Origin: Mycobacterium sp. E183
Lineage (GTDB): Bacteria; Actinomycetota; Actinomycetes; Mycobacteriales; Mycobacteriaceae
DNA: 64,000 nucleotides
Direction of reading: 5' to 3'
Assembly: GCF_001667735.1 (NCBI RefSeq)
Contig: NZ_LZJN01000105.1
Coordinates: 85,983-149,982, forward strand
Each line of letters begins with the position of its first letter. The stretch's first letter is position 1. The translations under genes were made by a program, and so were the position numbers. Below, in pieces: positions 1 through 8,921 of this stretch. Below the pieces are notes generated by a model. It ran no database searches. It was not told the origin of the DNA and saw only the letters and a list, made by a program, of their open reading frames with translations.

Positions 1-27
1 TCGTCCCATCCGATCCCGAAGGAAGTC

Positions 28-858
28 GTGAACACCAAAGCGATTGATTGCCTGGTGAACGTCCACTTCGGGGAAGCCGAATCTCAGCCGACGTGGATGC
101 TCAAGGTCAGGGACGACTACTTCAAGGGTCCCGAGTCGATGTTCGCCCCGGTCGACCTCTCCGAGCTGCTCGCCGAGATGGACGAACAGGGCGTACAGCA
201 GGCGATCCTGATGGACTCGCTCGCCAACCCGTCCACGACCGCGCGCAAATTCGTCGAGGCCAGGCCCGAGCGGTTCGCGCTGGCCATGGGCGGTGTCAAC
301 CTGCTGCGCCCGGTGCGGTCGCTGCGCGAGCTGACCGCGGTCGCGGCGGACCTCCCCGTCGCGTATGCCGTAGTGGGGCCGAGCTTTTGGGGTGACGGCC
401 AGTACCCGCCCAGCGACGCCGTGTATTACCCGCTCTACGCAAAGTGCGCGGAGCTGGACCTTCCGCTGTGTGTGAACACCGGAATTCCGGGACCGCCCAT
501 ACCCGGCGAGGTCCAGCACCCGATGCACCTGGACCGGGTGTGCGTGCGCTTTCCCGAGCTGCGGCTGTGCATGATTCACGGTGCCGACCCGTGGTGGGAC
601 GTCGCCATCCGATTGCTGCTCAAGTACGCCAACCTGCGCCTGATGACGTCGGCGTGGTCGCCCAAACGGCTGCCGGAGAGCCTGCTGCACTACATGCGCA
701 CTCGTGGCCCCAACAAGGTGATCTACGCGTCCGACTGGCCGGTGTTGCCCATGCGCCGGGTTATCCCCGAAGCCCGCGCGCTGGATCTTCCCGCCGAGGT
801 ACTGGACAACTACCTTTACAACAACGCGCGAGACTTCTTCTTCGGGAAGGACGAGTAA
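28..858 (+). CDS. Amidohydrolase_2 family protein (ACMSD-like)
   Basis: This 276-residue protein resembles the metal-dependent hydrolase/decarboxylase family of aminocarboxymuconate-semialdehyde decarboxylase (amidohydrolase_2), TIM-barrel enzymes acting on carboxylated or ring-cleavage intermediates. The N-terminal metal motif is imperfect (DCLVNVHFG, NxH rather than HxH). A mid-protein MIHGADPWWD stretch and a C-terminal YASDWP motif fit the family. The GTG start at 28 follows GAAGGAAG at good distance. The stop lies 2 nt before the next gene, so it is co-transcribed with two acyl-CoA dehydrogenases, which suggests a shared CoA-ester or ring-degradation route. The substrate is unknown. Confidence 0.85.
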   Translation: MNTKAIDCLVNVHFGEAESQPTWMLKVRDDYFKGPESMFAPVDLSELLAEMDEQGVQQAILMDSLANPSTTARKFVEARPERFALAMGGVNLLRPVRSLRELTAVAADLPVAYAVVGPSFWGDGQYPPSDAVYYPLYAKCAELDLPLCVNTGIPGPPIPGEVQHPMHLDRVCVRFPELRLCMIHGADPWWDVAIRLLLKYANLRLMTSAWSPKRLPESLLHYMRTRGPNKVIYASDWPVLPMRRVIPEARALDLPAEVLDNYLYNNARDFFFGKDE

Positions 859-860
859 CG

Positions 861-1919
861 ATGGACCGCTTCGAACTACGCAGGCTGGATTACAGCTTGT
901 CCGACGATCACGTCGCCCTGCAGGCGGCCTACAAGCAGTTCTTCAAGACCCACTGTCCGATCGAAACGGTGCGTGCCGCAGAGCAATCCGGTTTCGACAA
1001 GAGTCTCTGGGAGAGGTTGTGCGGGATGGGCGCCACCACGATGGCGCTGTCGGAGTCGTGTGGCGGTGACGGCGCCACCCTGGTCGATCTCACCCTGGTG
1101 GCCGAGGAGATCGGCCGGTCCCTCGCGCCGGTTCCGTGGATCGACCACGTCTGCACCGCGCGGCTGCTGGGGCGCCTCGGCGCGCTGGGGGAGGGCGCCG
1201 CCGGGATAGCCGAGGGCGAACAGCTGGCCGCCCTGGACCCGCGGATCGACGATGGGCGCGGTCCGCGGTTGATCCCCTCGGGGTCGATCGCCGATCACAT
1301 CGTCGTCCGCGACGGCGACCAAGTCGTGCGCCTGACCTTTGGCACCCGTCCGGCGAAGGTAGACAACATCGGCCGGCTGCCGATGGCCTGGGTGGACCCA
1401 GCTGCGGCGGACGCCCGTGAGGTCGTCGCCGAGGGGCCCGAGGCACTAGCCGCTTACCGGCTGGCCCTGGACGAGTGGCGGCTGCTGACCGCGGCGGCGC
1501 TCGTCGGGCTGGTGGAGGAGACCATGACCATCGCGGCCGAATTCGCCAAGACCCGGTACACGTTGGGGGTGCCCATCTCCACGCTGCAGGGGATTTCGCA
1601 CCCGCTCGCGAACATGGCCATCACCGTGCAAGGCGGCCGGAATCTGGCCCGACGCGCCGCCTGGTTCCTGGACAACGAACCCGACGAACGGCCCGAATTG
1701 GCGCCTTCCGCATTCGTATTCATGGCAGAGGAGGCCGCCAGGGCGGCGACGATGGCGGTCCACATTCAAGGCGGGCTGGGCGTTTCCGCCGAAGCCGCGG
1801 CGACGGCGTATCTGGTGCGGGCCCGGGGCTGGCCGCTGGCCGGCGGCGATCCGGGCGCGACGGCACAACGGGTGGCGCAGATCGTGGCCGCCCGCGAGGG
1901 CGCGGCGCAGCCGGCATAG
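861..1919 (+). CDS. Acyl-CoA dehydrogenase, short subunit type
   Basis: This 352-residue flavoprotein of the acyl-CoA dehydrogenase fold would introduce an alpha-beta double bond into an acyl-CoA using FAD. Helical N-terminal, beta-barrel and C-terminal helical segments are recognisable, the last with the family-typical HIQGGLGVSAEAAAT stretch. I chose ATG 861, 2 nt after the previous stop; the same frame stays open further upstream but overlaps the amidohydrolase gene. The acyl-CoA dehydrogenase gene directly downstream suggests a heteromeric alpha/beta enzyme, as known for mycobacterial steroid FadE pairs. That pairing is inference. Confidence 0.9.
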   Translation: MDRFELRRLDYSLSDDHVALQAAYKQFFKTHCPIETVRAAEQSGFDKSLWERLCGMGATTMALSESCGGDGATLVDLTLVAEEIGRSLAPVPWIDHVCTARLLGRLGALGEGAAGIAEGEQLAALDPRIDDGRGPRLIPSGSIADHIVVRDGDQVVRLTFGTRPAKVDNIGRLPMAWVDPAAADAREVVAEGPEALAAYRLALDEWRLLTAAALVGLVEETMTIAAEFAKTRYTLGVPISTLQGISHPLANMAITVQGGRNLARRAAWFLDNEPDERPELAPSAFVFMAEEAARAATMAVHIQGGLGVSAEAAATAYLVRARGWPLAGGDPGATAQRVAQIVAAREGAAQPA

Positions 1920-1933
1920 GAAGGAGCGGCACT

Positions 1934-3127
1934 GTGGATTTCTCGCGCGTCGAACTGTCCGACGAGGACGAGGCGTTCCGCGACGAAGCGCGGAACTTTC
2001 TGGGCACGCACATGACCGAAGAGATCAGGCGCCGGGACCGGGAAACGGGCGACAATTTCGACGAGGGCCTGCACCTGAAGTTCGGCGCCGCAGGCTATTT
2101 GGCGGCGGAGTGGAAACCGGAATCCGACGGCGGTTTCAGCCGGGTGCGGCGCCGCATCTGGGAGTTGGAGAAGCGGCGCGCACACGTTCCCTGGGTGACC
2201 TGGGGGACCACCGCGATGGTGGCTCGTTCGGTGGACAAGTTCGGGTCGGCGCAGCTGCGCGACGAGGTGTTACCGAAGGTCTTCAGCGGCGAGGTGAGGC
2301 TGTGCCTCGGCTACACCGAGCCCGAGGGCGGCTCCGACATCGCGACCTGCAAGACCCGCGCGGTCCGCGACGGCGACGGGTGGATCATCAACGGCTCCAA
2401 GATGTTCACGACCGGGGCCCATAACTGCCAGTACGTCTTCCTGATCACCAACACCGCCCCGGAGGCGCCGAAGCACAAGAGCCTGACCATGTTCCTGGTG
2501 CCGCTGAAGTCGCCGGGCATCGACATCCAGGGCATCCGCACCGTGGACGGCGACCGGACCAACATCGTTTACTACAGCGATGTCCGCGTGGACGACAAGT
2601 ACCGGCTGGGTGAGGTGAACGGCGGCTGGACGGTGCTGCGAGAACCGCTCAACGTCGAGCACGGCGCAGTCGCCGCCGCCCCCGACGGGCTGCAGGACAC
2701 GTCAATCATGATGCACCAGGCCGGATTTCTGTCTCAGGCGGTGGACAAGGCGGCGGCGAGCGTCACGCGGCCCGACGACGACGGGCGCCGGCTCGTCGAC
2801 GACAAGTCGGTCGCGTACCGCCTGGGCCGGTGCGTCGCCCGACTGGAGACGGCGCTAGCCACCCCGAGCATCTTCGGCCGGGTCGCCATCGCGCAAACCA
2901 TGCGCGACATCTCCCCGGAACTCATGGACCTCCTCGGCGCGTCCTCGGCGCTGCCCTTCGGGACGCAAGGGGCCGCCGACGACGGCAGCGCCGAATACGC
3001 CTACCGATTCGCCCCGCTGGTCGGCATCTACGGCGGCACGCTGGAGGTGTTCCGCAACATGATCGCGCAGTACATGCTGGGTCTGGGTAAGCCGGCGTAC
3101 GGGCCGCCGGCCAAGAAGGTCGGTTGA
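1934..3127 (+). CDS. Acyl-CoA dehydrogenase, full-length subunit
   Basis: This 397-residue FAD-dependent acyl-CoA dehydrogenase carries the family substrate/FAD signature (LCLGYTEPEGGSDIA) and a downstream MFLVPL strand. The GTG start at 1934 is preceded by AAGGAG; the open frame upstream of it lies inside the previous gene and is not coding. It follows its partner subunit by 14 nt and is the last gene of the three-gene operon. It ends just before a strong inverted repeat. Probable role: alpha-beta desaturation of an acyl-CoA, possibly as the large half of a heterotetramer. Confidence 0.92.
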   Translation: MDFSRVELSDEDEAFRDEARNFLGTHMTEEIRRRDRETGDNFDEGLHLKFGAAGYLAAEWKPESDGGFSRVRRRIWELEKRRAHVPWVTWGTTAMVARSVDKFGSAQLRDEVLPKVFSGEVRLCLGYTEPEGGSDIATCKTRAVRDGDGWIINGSKMFTTGAHNCQYVFLITNTAPEAPKHKSLTMFLVPLKSPGIDIQGIRTVDGDRTNIVYYSDVRVDDKYRLGEVNGGWTVLREPLNVEHGAVAAAPDGLQDTSIMMHQAGFLSQAVDKAAASVTRPDDDGRRLVDDKSVAYRLGRCVARLETALATPSIFGRVAIAQTMRDISPELMDLLGASSALPFGTQGAADDGSAEYAYRFAPLVGIYGGTLEVFRNMIAQYMLGLGKPAYGPPAKKVG

Positions 3128-3132
3128 TAGCG

Positions 3133-3194
3133 CGCCGAACGTGCACTCAGGGCGAGAAATCGGCCAATTCTTCGCCCTGAGTGCACGTTCGGCG
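3133..3194. terminator. Perfect 23-bp inverted repeat, bidirectional terminator
   Basis: Two 23-bp arms (3133-3155 and 3172-3194) are exact reverse complements, separated by a 16-bp AT-richer spacer. They lie between convergent genes ending at 3127 (+) and 3233 (-). There is no U-tract, as is usual for mycobacterial hairpin terminators. Arm core: CGCCGAACGTGC. Confidence 0.75.
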
Positions 3195-3232
3195 AAGTTT
3201 CAGGTCGTCACCGCGGCGGTCGCCGGCGTTCT

Positions 3233-4462
3233 TCATGCGATAGCACCCGAGTCCTTCAGTTCCTCGATGCGGTCCCAATCCATGCCGAGCTCCATCAACA
3301 CCAGCTCGGTGTGCTCGGACGCCTGTGGCGCGCGCGTGGTCACCAGCGGCTCGTGGTTGAACTGCACCGGACCGCGCACGACGCGGAAAGGCTTTCCGCC
3401 GCTGGCGAGCTCGACCTCGCTGACCATGTCGTTGGCCAGGGCCTGCTCGTCTTCGACCAGGTCGAGCAGGCTCTGGAACGGCGCCCACTGGCCCTTCATC
3501 GTCTTCAGGTGTTGCCGCCAATAGTCGAAGGGCTTGCCGGCGAAGGCCTTTGCGATCAGCTCGGCCGCCGCGCCGGCATTCTGAATCAGCGGCAGCACAT
3601 CGGAGAAGCGGGGATCGTCGGCCGCCTCGGGGATGCCGAGATGCTCGAATGTGTCTCGGATCAAGCCGGTCGGACTGATGATGCACAGGTTGATGGTGCC
3701 GCCGTCGGAGGTTGCGTAGTTGCCCATGAAGGGGTTCACCGACATCGCGCCCGCGGCGCCCGGCATCGGGGTGCGCATCACCTGTCCGGTCTCCATGCCC
3801 TGCGTCACGCTCGCTCCCGCCGCCCACCAGGCGGTGCTCAGCAATGACACGTCGAGCTCGACGGCTTCGCCGGTGCGCTCGCGATGCAGCAGCGCCGCGG
3901 AGATGCCACCGGCGATGAACATGCCGCCGATGGAGTCACCGAACGCTGGAATACCCTGCCCCAGTGCGCCGCCCAGCTCCTCGGGGGTTAGTGCGTACCC
4001 GATGCCGCTGCGCGTCCAGAACGCCGTCCCGTCGTAACCACCCACGTCACGCTCGGCGCCCTTGTCGCCGTACGCCGAACCTCGCGCGTATATGATGTTC
4101 GGGTTCACCGCGCGAATGTGCTCCACGTCGAACTTGTGCTTCTGCCGCTGCGCCGGCATGTAGTTGGTGAGGAACACGTCAGCGGTCTTGGCCAGCTCGT
4201 AGATCACCTCCTGGCCGCCCGGCGTCGAGACGTCGATCCCGACACTGCGCTTGCCCCGGTTGGGATGTTCCATCAGCGGATGCCGCTCCGGATCGAGTTG
4301 GATGCCACCCATGTTGATGAAGCCGCGTTGGGTGTCGCCGCGCAGCGGGTGTTCGACCTTGATGACGTCCGCGCCCCAGTCCGCGAGGATCGCCCCCGCC
4401 GCCGGCACGAACGTGAATTGCGCGAGTTCCAGGACCCGGAAGCCCGACATAACTTTGACCAT
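3233..4462 (-). CDS. CaiB/BaiF class III CoA transferase
   Basis: This 409-residue protein has the length and motifs of family III CoA transferases, which move CoA between carboxylates through an aspartyl-CoA thioester. The N-terminal FRVLELAQFTFVPAAGAILADWGADVIKVE Rossmann-like region is shown only in part here (key DWGADVIKVE). NRGKRSVGID and the catalytic Asp in GGYDGTAFW are visible. ATG 4462 (MVKVMSG) sits 11 nt after the P450 stop; a longer frame upstream overlaps that gene and is rejected. Co-transcription with the P450 suggests CoA activation of its product. Confidence 0.93.
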   Translation of the reverse strand: MVKVMSGFRVLELAQFTFVPAAGAILADWGADVIKVEHPLRGDTQRGFINMGGIQLDPERHPLMEHPNRGKRSVGIDVSTPGGQEVIYELAKTADVFLTNYMPAQRQKHKFDVEHIRAVNPNIIYARGSAYGDKGAERDVGGYDGTAFWTRSGIGYALTPEELGGALGQGIPAFGDSIGGMFIAGGISAALLHRERTGEAVELDVSLLSTAWWAAGASVTQGMETGQVMRTPMPGAAGAMSVNPFMGNYATSDGGTINLCIISPTGLIRDTFEHLGIPEAADDPRFSDVLPLIQNAGAAAELIAKAFAGKPFDYWRQHLKTMKGQWAPFQSLLDLVEDEQALANDMVSEVELASGGKPFRVVRGPVQFNHEPLVTTRAPQASEHTELVLMELGMDWDRIEELKDSGAIA

Positions 4463-4473
4463 TTTCTCAGACC

Positions 4474-5670
4474 CTACTTTGCGTCGAACGTCACGGGAAG
4501 CGAAGTCGGCGAACGGAACGGCTGGCCGTGGATGTGGGGGTCGTCCTCGGTCAGCAGGCTGACGTTGGTCACTCGATCCAGCAGGCACTCGACCGCGACG
4601 CGGGTTTCCAACCGCGCGAGGTGCAGGCCCAGACAGGTGTGCTCACCGGCGGCGAACGAGATGTGCGGCAGGGGCTTGCGGAAGATGTCGAATTCCTCCG
4701 CACGCTCCCAGCGCCGCTCGTCGCGGTTCGCGGACCCGATGCACACGCCGATCACAGACCGCGCCGGGATCTCGACCCCCTCCAGCTCGGTGTCTTCGGT
4801 GGTGAAGCGCTGCACGGTGGTGAGCGGTGTCTCGTAACGCAACCCCTCCTCGATCGCCTGCGGCAGCAGCCCGGGGTGGTCCCGCACCGCGGCGAACTGG
4901 TCCGGATGGGCGAGCAGCAGGTAGAGCAGGTTGCCCGACGAGCGGTACGTGGTCTCCAACCCGGCCGGCAACAGCAGCCGCAGGAAGGAGTAAATGCTTT
5001 CGTCGCTTAGCCTTTCGCCGTCGATCTCCGCCGTCACCAGGTCGCCGATGATGTCCTCGGTGGGTTCGGACTTGCGCCGTTCGATCTGCTCGACGAAGTA
5101 GTCCTTGAGCGCCGCCGACGCCTCGAAGGCGCGTTCGTAGTCGACGTGGTAGCTGATCAATTGCACGGCGCGCTTGCGGAAGGTCGGCAGATCGTCGGCG
5201 GGCAACCCGAGCAATCGGGCGATGACGCGAGTGGGAAATTCGAAGGTGAAGTTCCGGACCAAGTCGGCTTTGCCGGTGTGGATGAACTCGTCGATCAGCG
5301 CGTTGCAGATGGGCCGGACGATGGTGTTCTCCCAGCGGGCCAGCGCCTTGGATTTGAAAGCGGCGGAGACGAGGTTGCGATGGTCGCGATGCTTCTTGCC
5401 TTCCATCGCCAGGATGGTCGGCCCCATGAAGAGCCCGATCGTCTTGTCGTATGGCGCGGAGCTGAAAGTCCGGCCGTCGCGGAACACCGTGTTCACCGCA
5501 TCGAAGGACACCGCGGAGTACTCCCGCTTGGGCATCAGCGACTCGGGCGTCTTGGAATAGTCCATCACCGTCCCGCGGAACACCCCGGACTCGAGACGCT
5601 TGCGGGCGAAGAACGGGTAGGGATCGCGCAGGCTGACGGTCTCGTCACTGCTGCGAACGTCGGTCGTCAC
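4474..5670 (-). CDS. Cytochrome P450
   Basis: This is a soluble bacterial-type P450 of about 398 residues. It has the I-helix AGLETT oxygen-activation motif, the EEGLRYETP ExxR motif and the heme Cys loop FAAGEHTCLG. The GTG at 5670 is preferred because GGAG lies 6 nt upstream. An earlier in-frame start near 5745 would bury a perfect palindrome (5722-5740) inside the gene. The paralog at 33511-34737 shares the odd stretch LLLPAGLETTYRSSGNLLYL. It heads an operon with a CoA transferase, and a specific regulator acting at the palindrome is likely. Confidence 0.92.
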   Translation of the reverse strand: MTTDVRSSDETVSLRDPYPFFARKRLESGVFRGTVMDYSKTPESLMPKREYSAVSFDAVNTVFRDGRTFSSAPYDKTIGLFMGPTILAMEGKKHRDHRNLVSAAFKSKALARWENTIVRPICNALIDEFIHTGKADLVRNFTFEFPTRVIARLLGLPADDLPTFRKRAVQLISYHVDYERAFEASAALKDYFVEQIERRKSEPTEDIIGDLVTAEIDGERLSDESIYSFLRLLLPAGLETTYRSSGNLLYLLLAHPDQFAAVRDHPGLLPQAIEEGLRYETPLTTVQRFTTEDTELEGVEIPARSVIGVCIGSANRDERRWERAEEFDIFRKPLPHISFAAGEHTCLGLHLARLETRVAVECLLDRVTNVSLLTEDDPHIHGQPFRSPTSLPVTFDAK

Positions 5671-5721
5671 GTAGCACTCCAGCATCTCCAGCAGAAACGG
5701 GGCAGGCCTCGCGTAAGATCG

Positions 5722-5740
5722 TACTGTAATTCTTACAGTA
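5722..5740. promoter_or_regulatory. Perfect 19-bp palindromic operator
   Basis: TACTGTAA and TTACAGTA (5722-5729, 5733-5740) are exact reverse complements around TTC, about 52 bp upstream of the P450 GTG start. The size and symmetry fit a TetR-type operator. The TTACNGTA box recurs near 17678, 21970, 34835 and 38584. Confidence 0.75.
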
Positions 5741-5811
5741 GACAATATGGGCGGGGCTGCCCGGGTCGGGCGAGTCAGCGGCGACTGCCGAGATGCCCGT
5801 GGATTGCGAAC

Positions 5812-6705
5812 TCAGGCGCTATCCCTTACTTCGCGACCGCAGAGCCGTTCAACTCCCCGCAGGAGTGCGGAGTGGTCGAGGCTTCCGTCGCCGTTGGCCC
5901 GGGCGGCGGCCATGAGTTGCGCGACGAGGGAACCGACAGGGCTGATGGCGCCGACCATGCGGGCTGCTTCGGCGAAGATGCCGAGGTCTTTGTGGTGCAG
6001 GTCGATGCGGAAGCCGGGCGTGAAAGACCTGCTCAGCATGTTGTGGGCTTTCTGATCAAGTACCGCTGATCCGGCGAGGCCCGCGCTGAGGACACTGATC
6101 GCCGCGTGAGTGTCCACACCATGCGCTTCGAGGAAGACGAGCGCCTCGGCAAGGAGTTGTATGTTGCCCGCGACGATGAGCTGGTTGGCGGCCTTCAACG
6201 TCTGCCCTGAGCCGCAGGGTCCGACGAGTGCGGCGTGGGCGCTGACCGCTTGCAGCACTGGTTGCGCCGCCGCGAAGTCCTCAGGGCTGCCGCCCACCAT
6301 GACCGAGAGTTCGGCGTTGATGGCGCCAACCTGGCCGCCCGAAACGGGGGCGTCGATCATCCGGAGACCGCGCTGGCGCGCCCGGCTGGACAGCGTGCGT
6401 GTGACCTCGGGCCGGATGCTGGAGAAGTCGATGATCAGCGCACCCGGTTGGGCCGTCTCGAAAACTCCACCGTCGGCGGTTAGCACGGCTTCGACGTCGG
6501 GGGAGTCGGGCAGCATGAGGGCGACGATGTCGGCGTGCTGGACCGCGTCGGCGATGGAGTCGGCGGCAACACCGCCGGCGGCGACGAGGTCGGAAACTCG
6601 GTGACGCGATCGGTTGTATCCGGTCACCTGATGACCCGCGCGGACGAGGTTGACCGCCATGGGACTGCCCATGATTCCGAGACCGATGAAGGCGACCGCA
6701 CTCAC
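5812..6705 (-). CDS. 3-hydroxyisobutyrate dehydrogenase-like NAD(P) oxidoreductase
   Basis: This 297-residue beta-hydroxyacid dehydrogenase starts with the Rossmann nucleotide motif FIGLGIMGSPMA. The family substrate motif DAPVSGGQVGA and the catalytic-lysine region GSGQTLKAANQL follow. It should oxidise a short beta-hydroxy acid or the reverse. GTG 6705 has GAGGG 6 nt upstream and gives the usual family length; the TTG further upstream adds an unsupported leader. It is transcribed toward the P450/CoA transferase operon, with a 141-nt stretch holding the palindrome between them. Confidence 0.88.
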   Translation of the reverse strand: MSAVAFIGLGIMGSPMAVNLVRAGHQVTGYNRSRHRVSDLVAAGGVAADSIADAVQHADIVALMLPDSPDVEAVLTADGGVFETAQPGALIIDFSSIRPEVTRTLSSRARQRGLRMIDAPVSGGQVGAINAELSVMVGGSPEDFAAAQPVLQAVSAHAALVGPCGSGQTLKAANQLIVAGNIQLLAEALVFLEAHGVDTHAAISVLSAGLAGSAVLDQKAHNMLSRSFTPGFRIDLHHKDLGIFAEAARMVGAISPVGSLVAQLMAAARANGDGSLDHSALLRGVERLCGREVRDSA

Positions 6706-6756
6706 TACGACCCTCGCTTTTCTTTGATTCAACCGATTCGGAGCGGCAGAACCGCG

Positions 6757-7716
6757 TCAGGTGGGAAAGAAGCTCGATAGCGCGGCGGCGGTCTCGTCGG
6801 GCAGCGTTTCGGGGATGAAGTGCCCCGATGGCAGCGTCGTCGCGGTGACAGTTGCAGCACATTGGGCTTGCCAGAGGGCGTGAGCGTCGAACAGGCGATG
6901 CACTGCTCCGTTCTCGGCGGTCAGAACCTGTGTGTCGCAGGCGATCCGATGTCCGCGATCGCGACTGTGTTGATCGTGTTCGAGGTCGATGCCGGCGCTG
7001 GCCCGGTAGTCCTCGGCGGTGCTGTGCAGCGTCTCGGGAGTGCAGAAAGCGCGTTCGTACTCGGCAATCACCTCGCGTTCAAGGTAGTCGTCGTTCCCGC
7101 CTGATAGTTGTCGTAGCACGATGGCCAGGTAAGCGGCCGGGTTGCCTCCGATGAGAAGTTCGGGCAGTGGGGCGGCCTGAATGAGCAGGAACCAGTGAAA
7201 GTAGGCGGTCGCGAACTCTTGGTTGGTGGCCCTGTACATGTCGAGGGTGGGGGCTATGTCGATCAGAGACAGCTTCCTGACTCGGTGTGGGTGATCCAGC
7301 GCCAGGCGGGCCGCAACGCGCGCCCCGCGGTCGTGCCCACAGAGGTAGAACGAGTCTCGTCCGAGCTGATCCACGACCGCGACGAGGTCGTTGGCCATGG
7401 TCCGCTTGCTGTAATTGCTGTGATCGGGTAACCCGACCGGTTTGGCGGAGGCCCCGTAGCCGCGGAGGTCGGGTATGACCAGGAAGTAGCGGTCCCGCAG
7501 CCGGCCGGCGATGTGGCGCCACATCAAGTGGGTCTCGGGGTAGCCGTGCACGAGCAGTAGTGCGGGTCCGCCAGGGTTGCCGCCCCACCGGGCGTAGATA
7601 GCCGTTCCGTCGATATCGAAGGTACCGGCGTCGAATCCGGGGAACCAGCGCGAGTCCGCTTGTGCGACAGTCTGTTTTGGGTTTGGGCGGTCGCCGGGTT
7701 GGGCGTTGTCGATCAT
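6757..7716 (-). CDS. Alpha/beta hydrolase, haloacetate dehalogenase-like
   Basis: This 319-residue alpha/beta hydrolase has an HGYPETHLMW oxyanion loop and an Asp nucleophile in GHDRGARVA. The GHDRG-A-R arrangement is like fluoroacetate/haloacetate dehalogenases, where two arginines bind the carboxylate. A C-terminal GHFIPE supplies the His. It may be a dehalogenase or an epoxide hydrolase; sequence alone does not decide. The ATG at 7716 is followed by a hydrophilic leader of about 25 residues. It lies 51 nt upstream of the dehydrogenase gene on the same strand. Confidence 0.85.
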   Translation of the reverse strand: MIDNAQPGDRPNPKQTVAQADSRWFPGFDAGTFDIDGTAIYARWGGNPGGPALLLVHGYPETHLMWRHIAGRLRDRYFLVIPDLRGYGASAKPVGLPDHSNYSKRTMANDLVAVVDQLGRDSFYLCGHDRGARVAARLALDHPHRVRKLSLIDIAPTLDMYRATNQEFATAYFHWFLLIQAAPLPELLIGGNPAAYLAIVLRQLSGGNDDYLEREVIAEYERAFCTPETLHSTAEDYRASAGIDLEHDQHSRDRGHRIACDTQVLTAENGAVHRLFDAHALWQAQCAATVTATTLPSGHFIPETLPDETAAALSSFFPT

Positions 7717-7815
7717 GTTCAGTGCGGCTCGGCGGGTGCACCCGACGATCTCATGACAATGGCCCTTTCGTGAGTGATGCGAGGTGCGAAACCGGAACTC
7801 CGGTGTGGCCGATGG

Positions 7816-8679
7816 TCACCGGCTGATGTGTTCCAGGAGGTGCTTGGACCACATGTCAGGTGACTCCAGTGGGCTGAAATGGCCGCAGTTGTCAAGGTAC
7901 TCGAGGGTGAAGTCTTCGTAGAAGTCATCCAGGGTGTCGCTCCATGCCTGTGGGAACAGGGGGTCCTGGTCCGGCCACAAGATGGTGATGGGCTTGGCGA
8001 ACCTGTCTTCCCGTGCCGGCGTCGTCTCGTTTGCGTAGAAGGTGATCGGATTGCCCTCAGGGTTGCGGAACCACAGGACGCCGGCCAGGAATGCCCCTGG
8101 TGCGCAGTGGTTCTCGGTTAGGTGGTCAAGGAGGTCGTCGACAACGGTCGATCCGGGCGCCGACCAGTTCACCAGGTTTTCCTTGAGTGCAGCGCGGACG
8201 GCGCCGGGCTTGCCGTCGATGATTTCTTCGACGAGTTCCGACTTGTAGAAGATGGCGTGCACGAACGCGTTCACCGCGTCCTCTTCGAGAATCCGCCGCC
8301 CGACGCCCAGGGTGGGCGGTGCGACTACCAGCGATCGCACCAGATCGGGCCGGGTCGATGCGACCGTCTGGGCGGTGAAGCTGCCGATGTCGTATCCGCC
8401 CAGCACGGCATTGCTGATACCCAATTCTTCGAGCAGGGCAATGACGCTGCCCACCTGGCGACTGAGTGCGTAGGCCGTTGGATCGCTCAGGTGTTTGTCC
8501 GACTTGCCGTAACCGCGCAAGTCGATCACGGTGACATCGGCGTGCTCCACCAGTTGCGGCATGACCCTGGAGTACTCCCGGTGGTCGCCGGGGTTGCCGT
8601 GAATCAGGACGACCGGGACACCTTGCCCGGAGCGCTCGTAGTAGAGCTTGAAACCGTCGTGTTCGCTCGAGTAGGGCAC
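7816..8679 (-). CDS. Alpha/beta hydrolase with Asp nucleophile
   Basis: This 287-residue alpha/beta hydrolase has the oxyanion loop HGNPGDHREYS, an Asp nucleophile in GGYDIGSF and a late CGHFSPLE His. An Asp rather than Ser nucleophile points to the epoxide hydrolase/haloalkane dehalogenase branch. The start is GTG 8679, with AGGAAGG upstream. It is 99 nt before the related hydrolase gene and probably in the same transcript. A third Asp-nucleophile hydrolase is at 11916-12833, so this stretch groups three. The substrate is unknown. Confidence 0.83.
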   Translation of the reverse strand: MPYSSEHDGFKLYYERSGQGVPVVLIHGNPGDHREYSRVMPQLVEHADVTVIDLRGYGKSDKHLSDPTAYALSRQVGSVIALLEELGISNAVLGGYDIGSFTAQTVASTRPDLVRSLVVAPPTLGVGRRILEEDAVNAFVHAIFYKSELVEEIIDGKPGAVRAALKENLVNWSAPGSTVVDDLLDHLTENHCAPGAFLAGVLWFRNPEGNPITFYANETTPAREDRFAKPITILWPDQDPLFPQAWSDTLDDFYEDFTLEYLDNCGHFSPLESPDMWSKHLLEHISR

Positions 8680-8921
8680 GGAACCAATCCTTCCTGTCGG
8701 CGCACCAGCGCCTCGCGATCCGCGACGGTGCTGCTCCGAAAAGGGTTTACCCGGAGCCGGTTCGGGGCTCTCCGTAGTGATCGTAAAAGCTGGCCCGAGG
8801 TCAGATCGCCAGCTGGCTGGAATCGATCGCCTTCTGACTCATTTTGCCCGCCGGGACGCTCGTCAGCCGCCGGAAGGGACGCGGTCCGCGGTGCCTGCTC
8901 GCAGTCGCAGCGAGACGCCAC

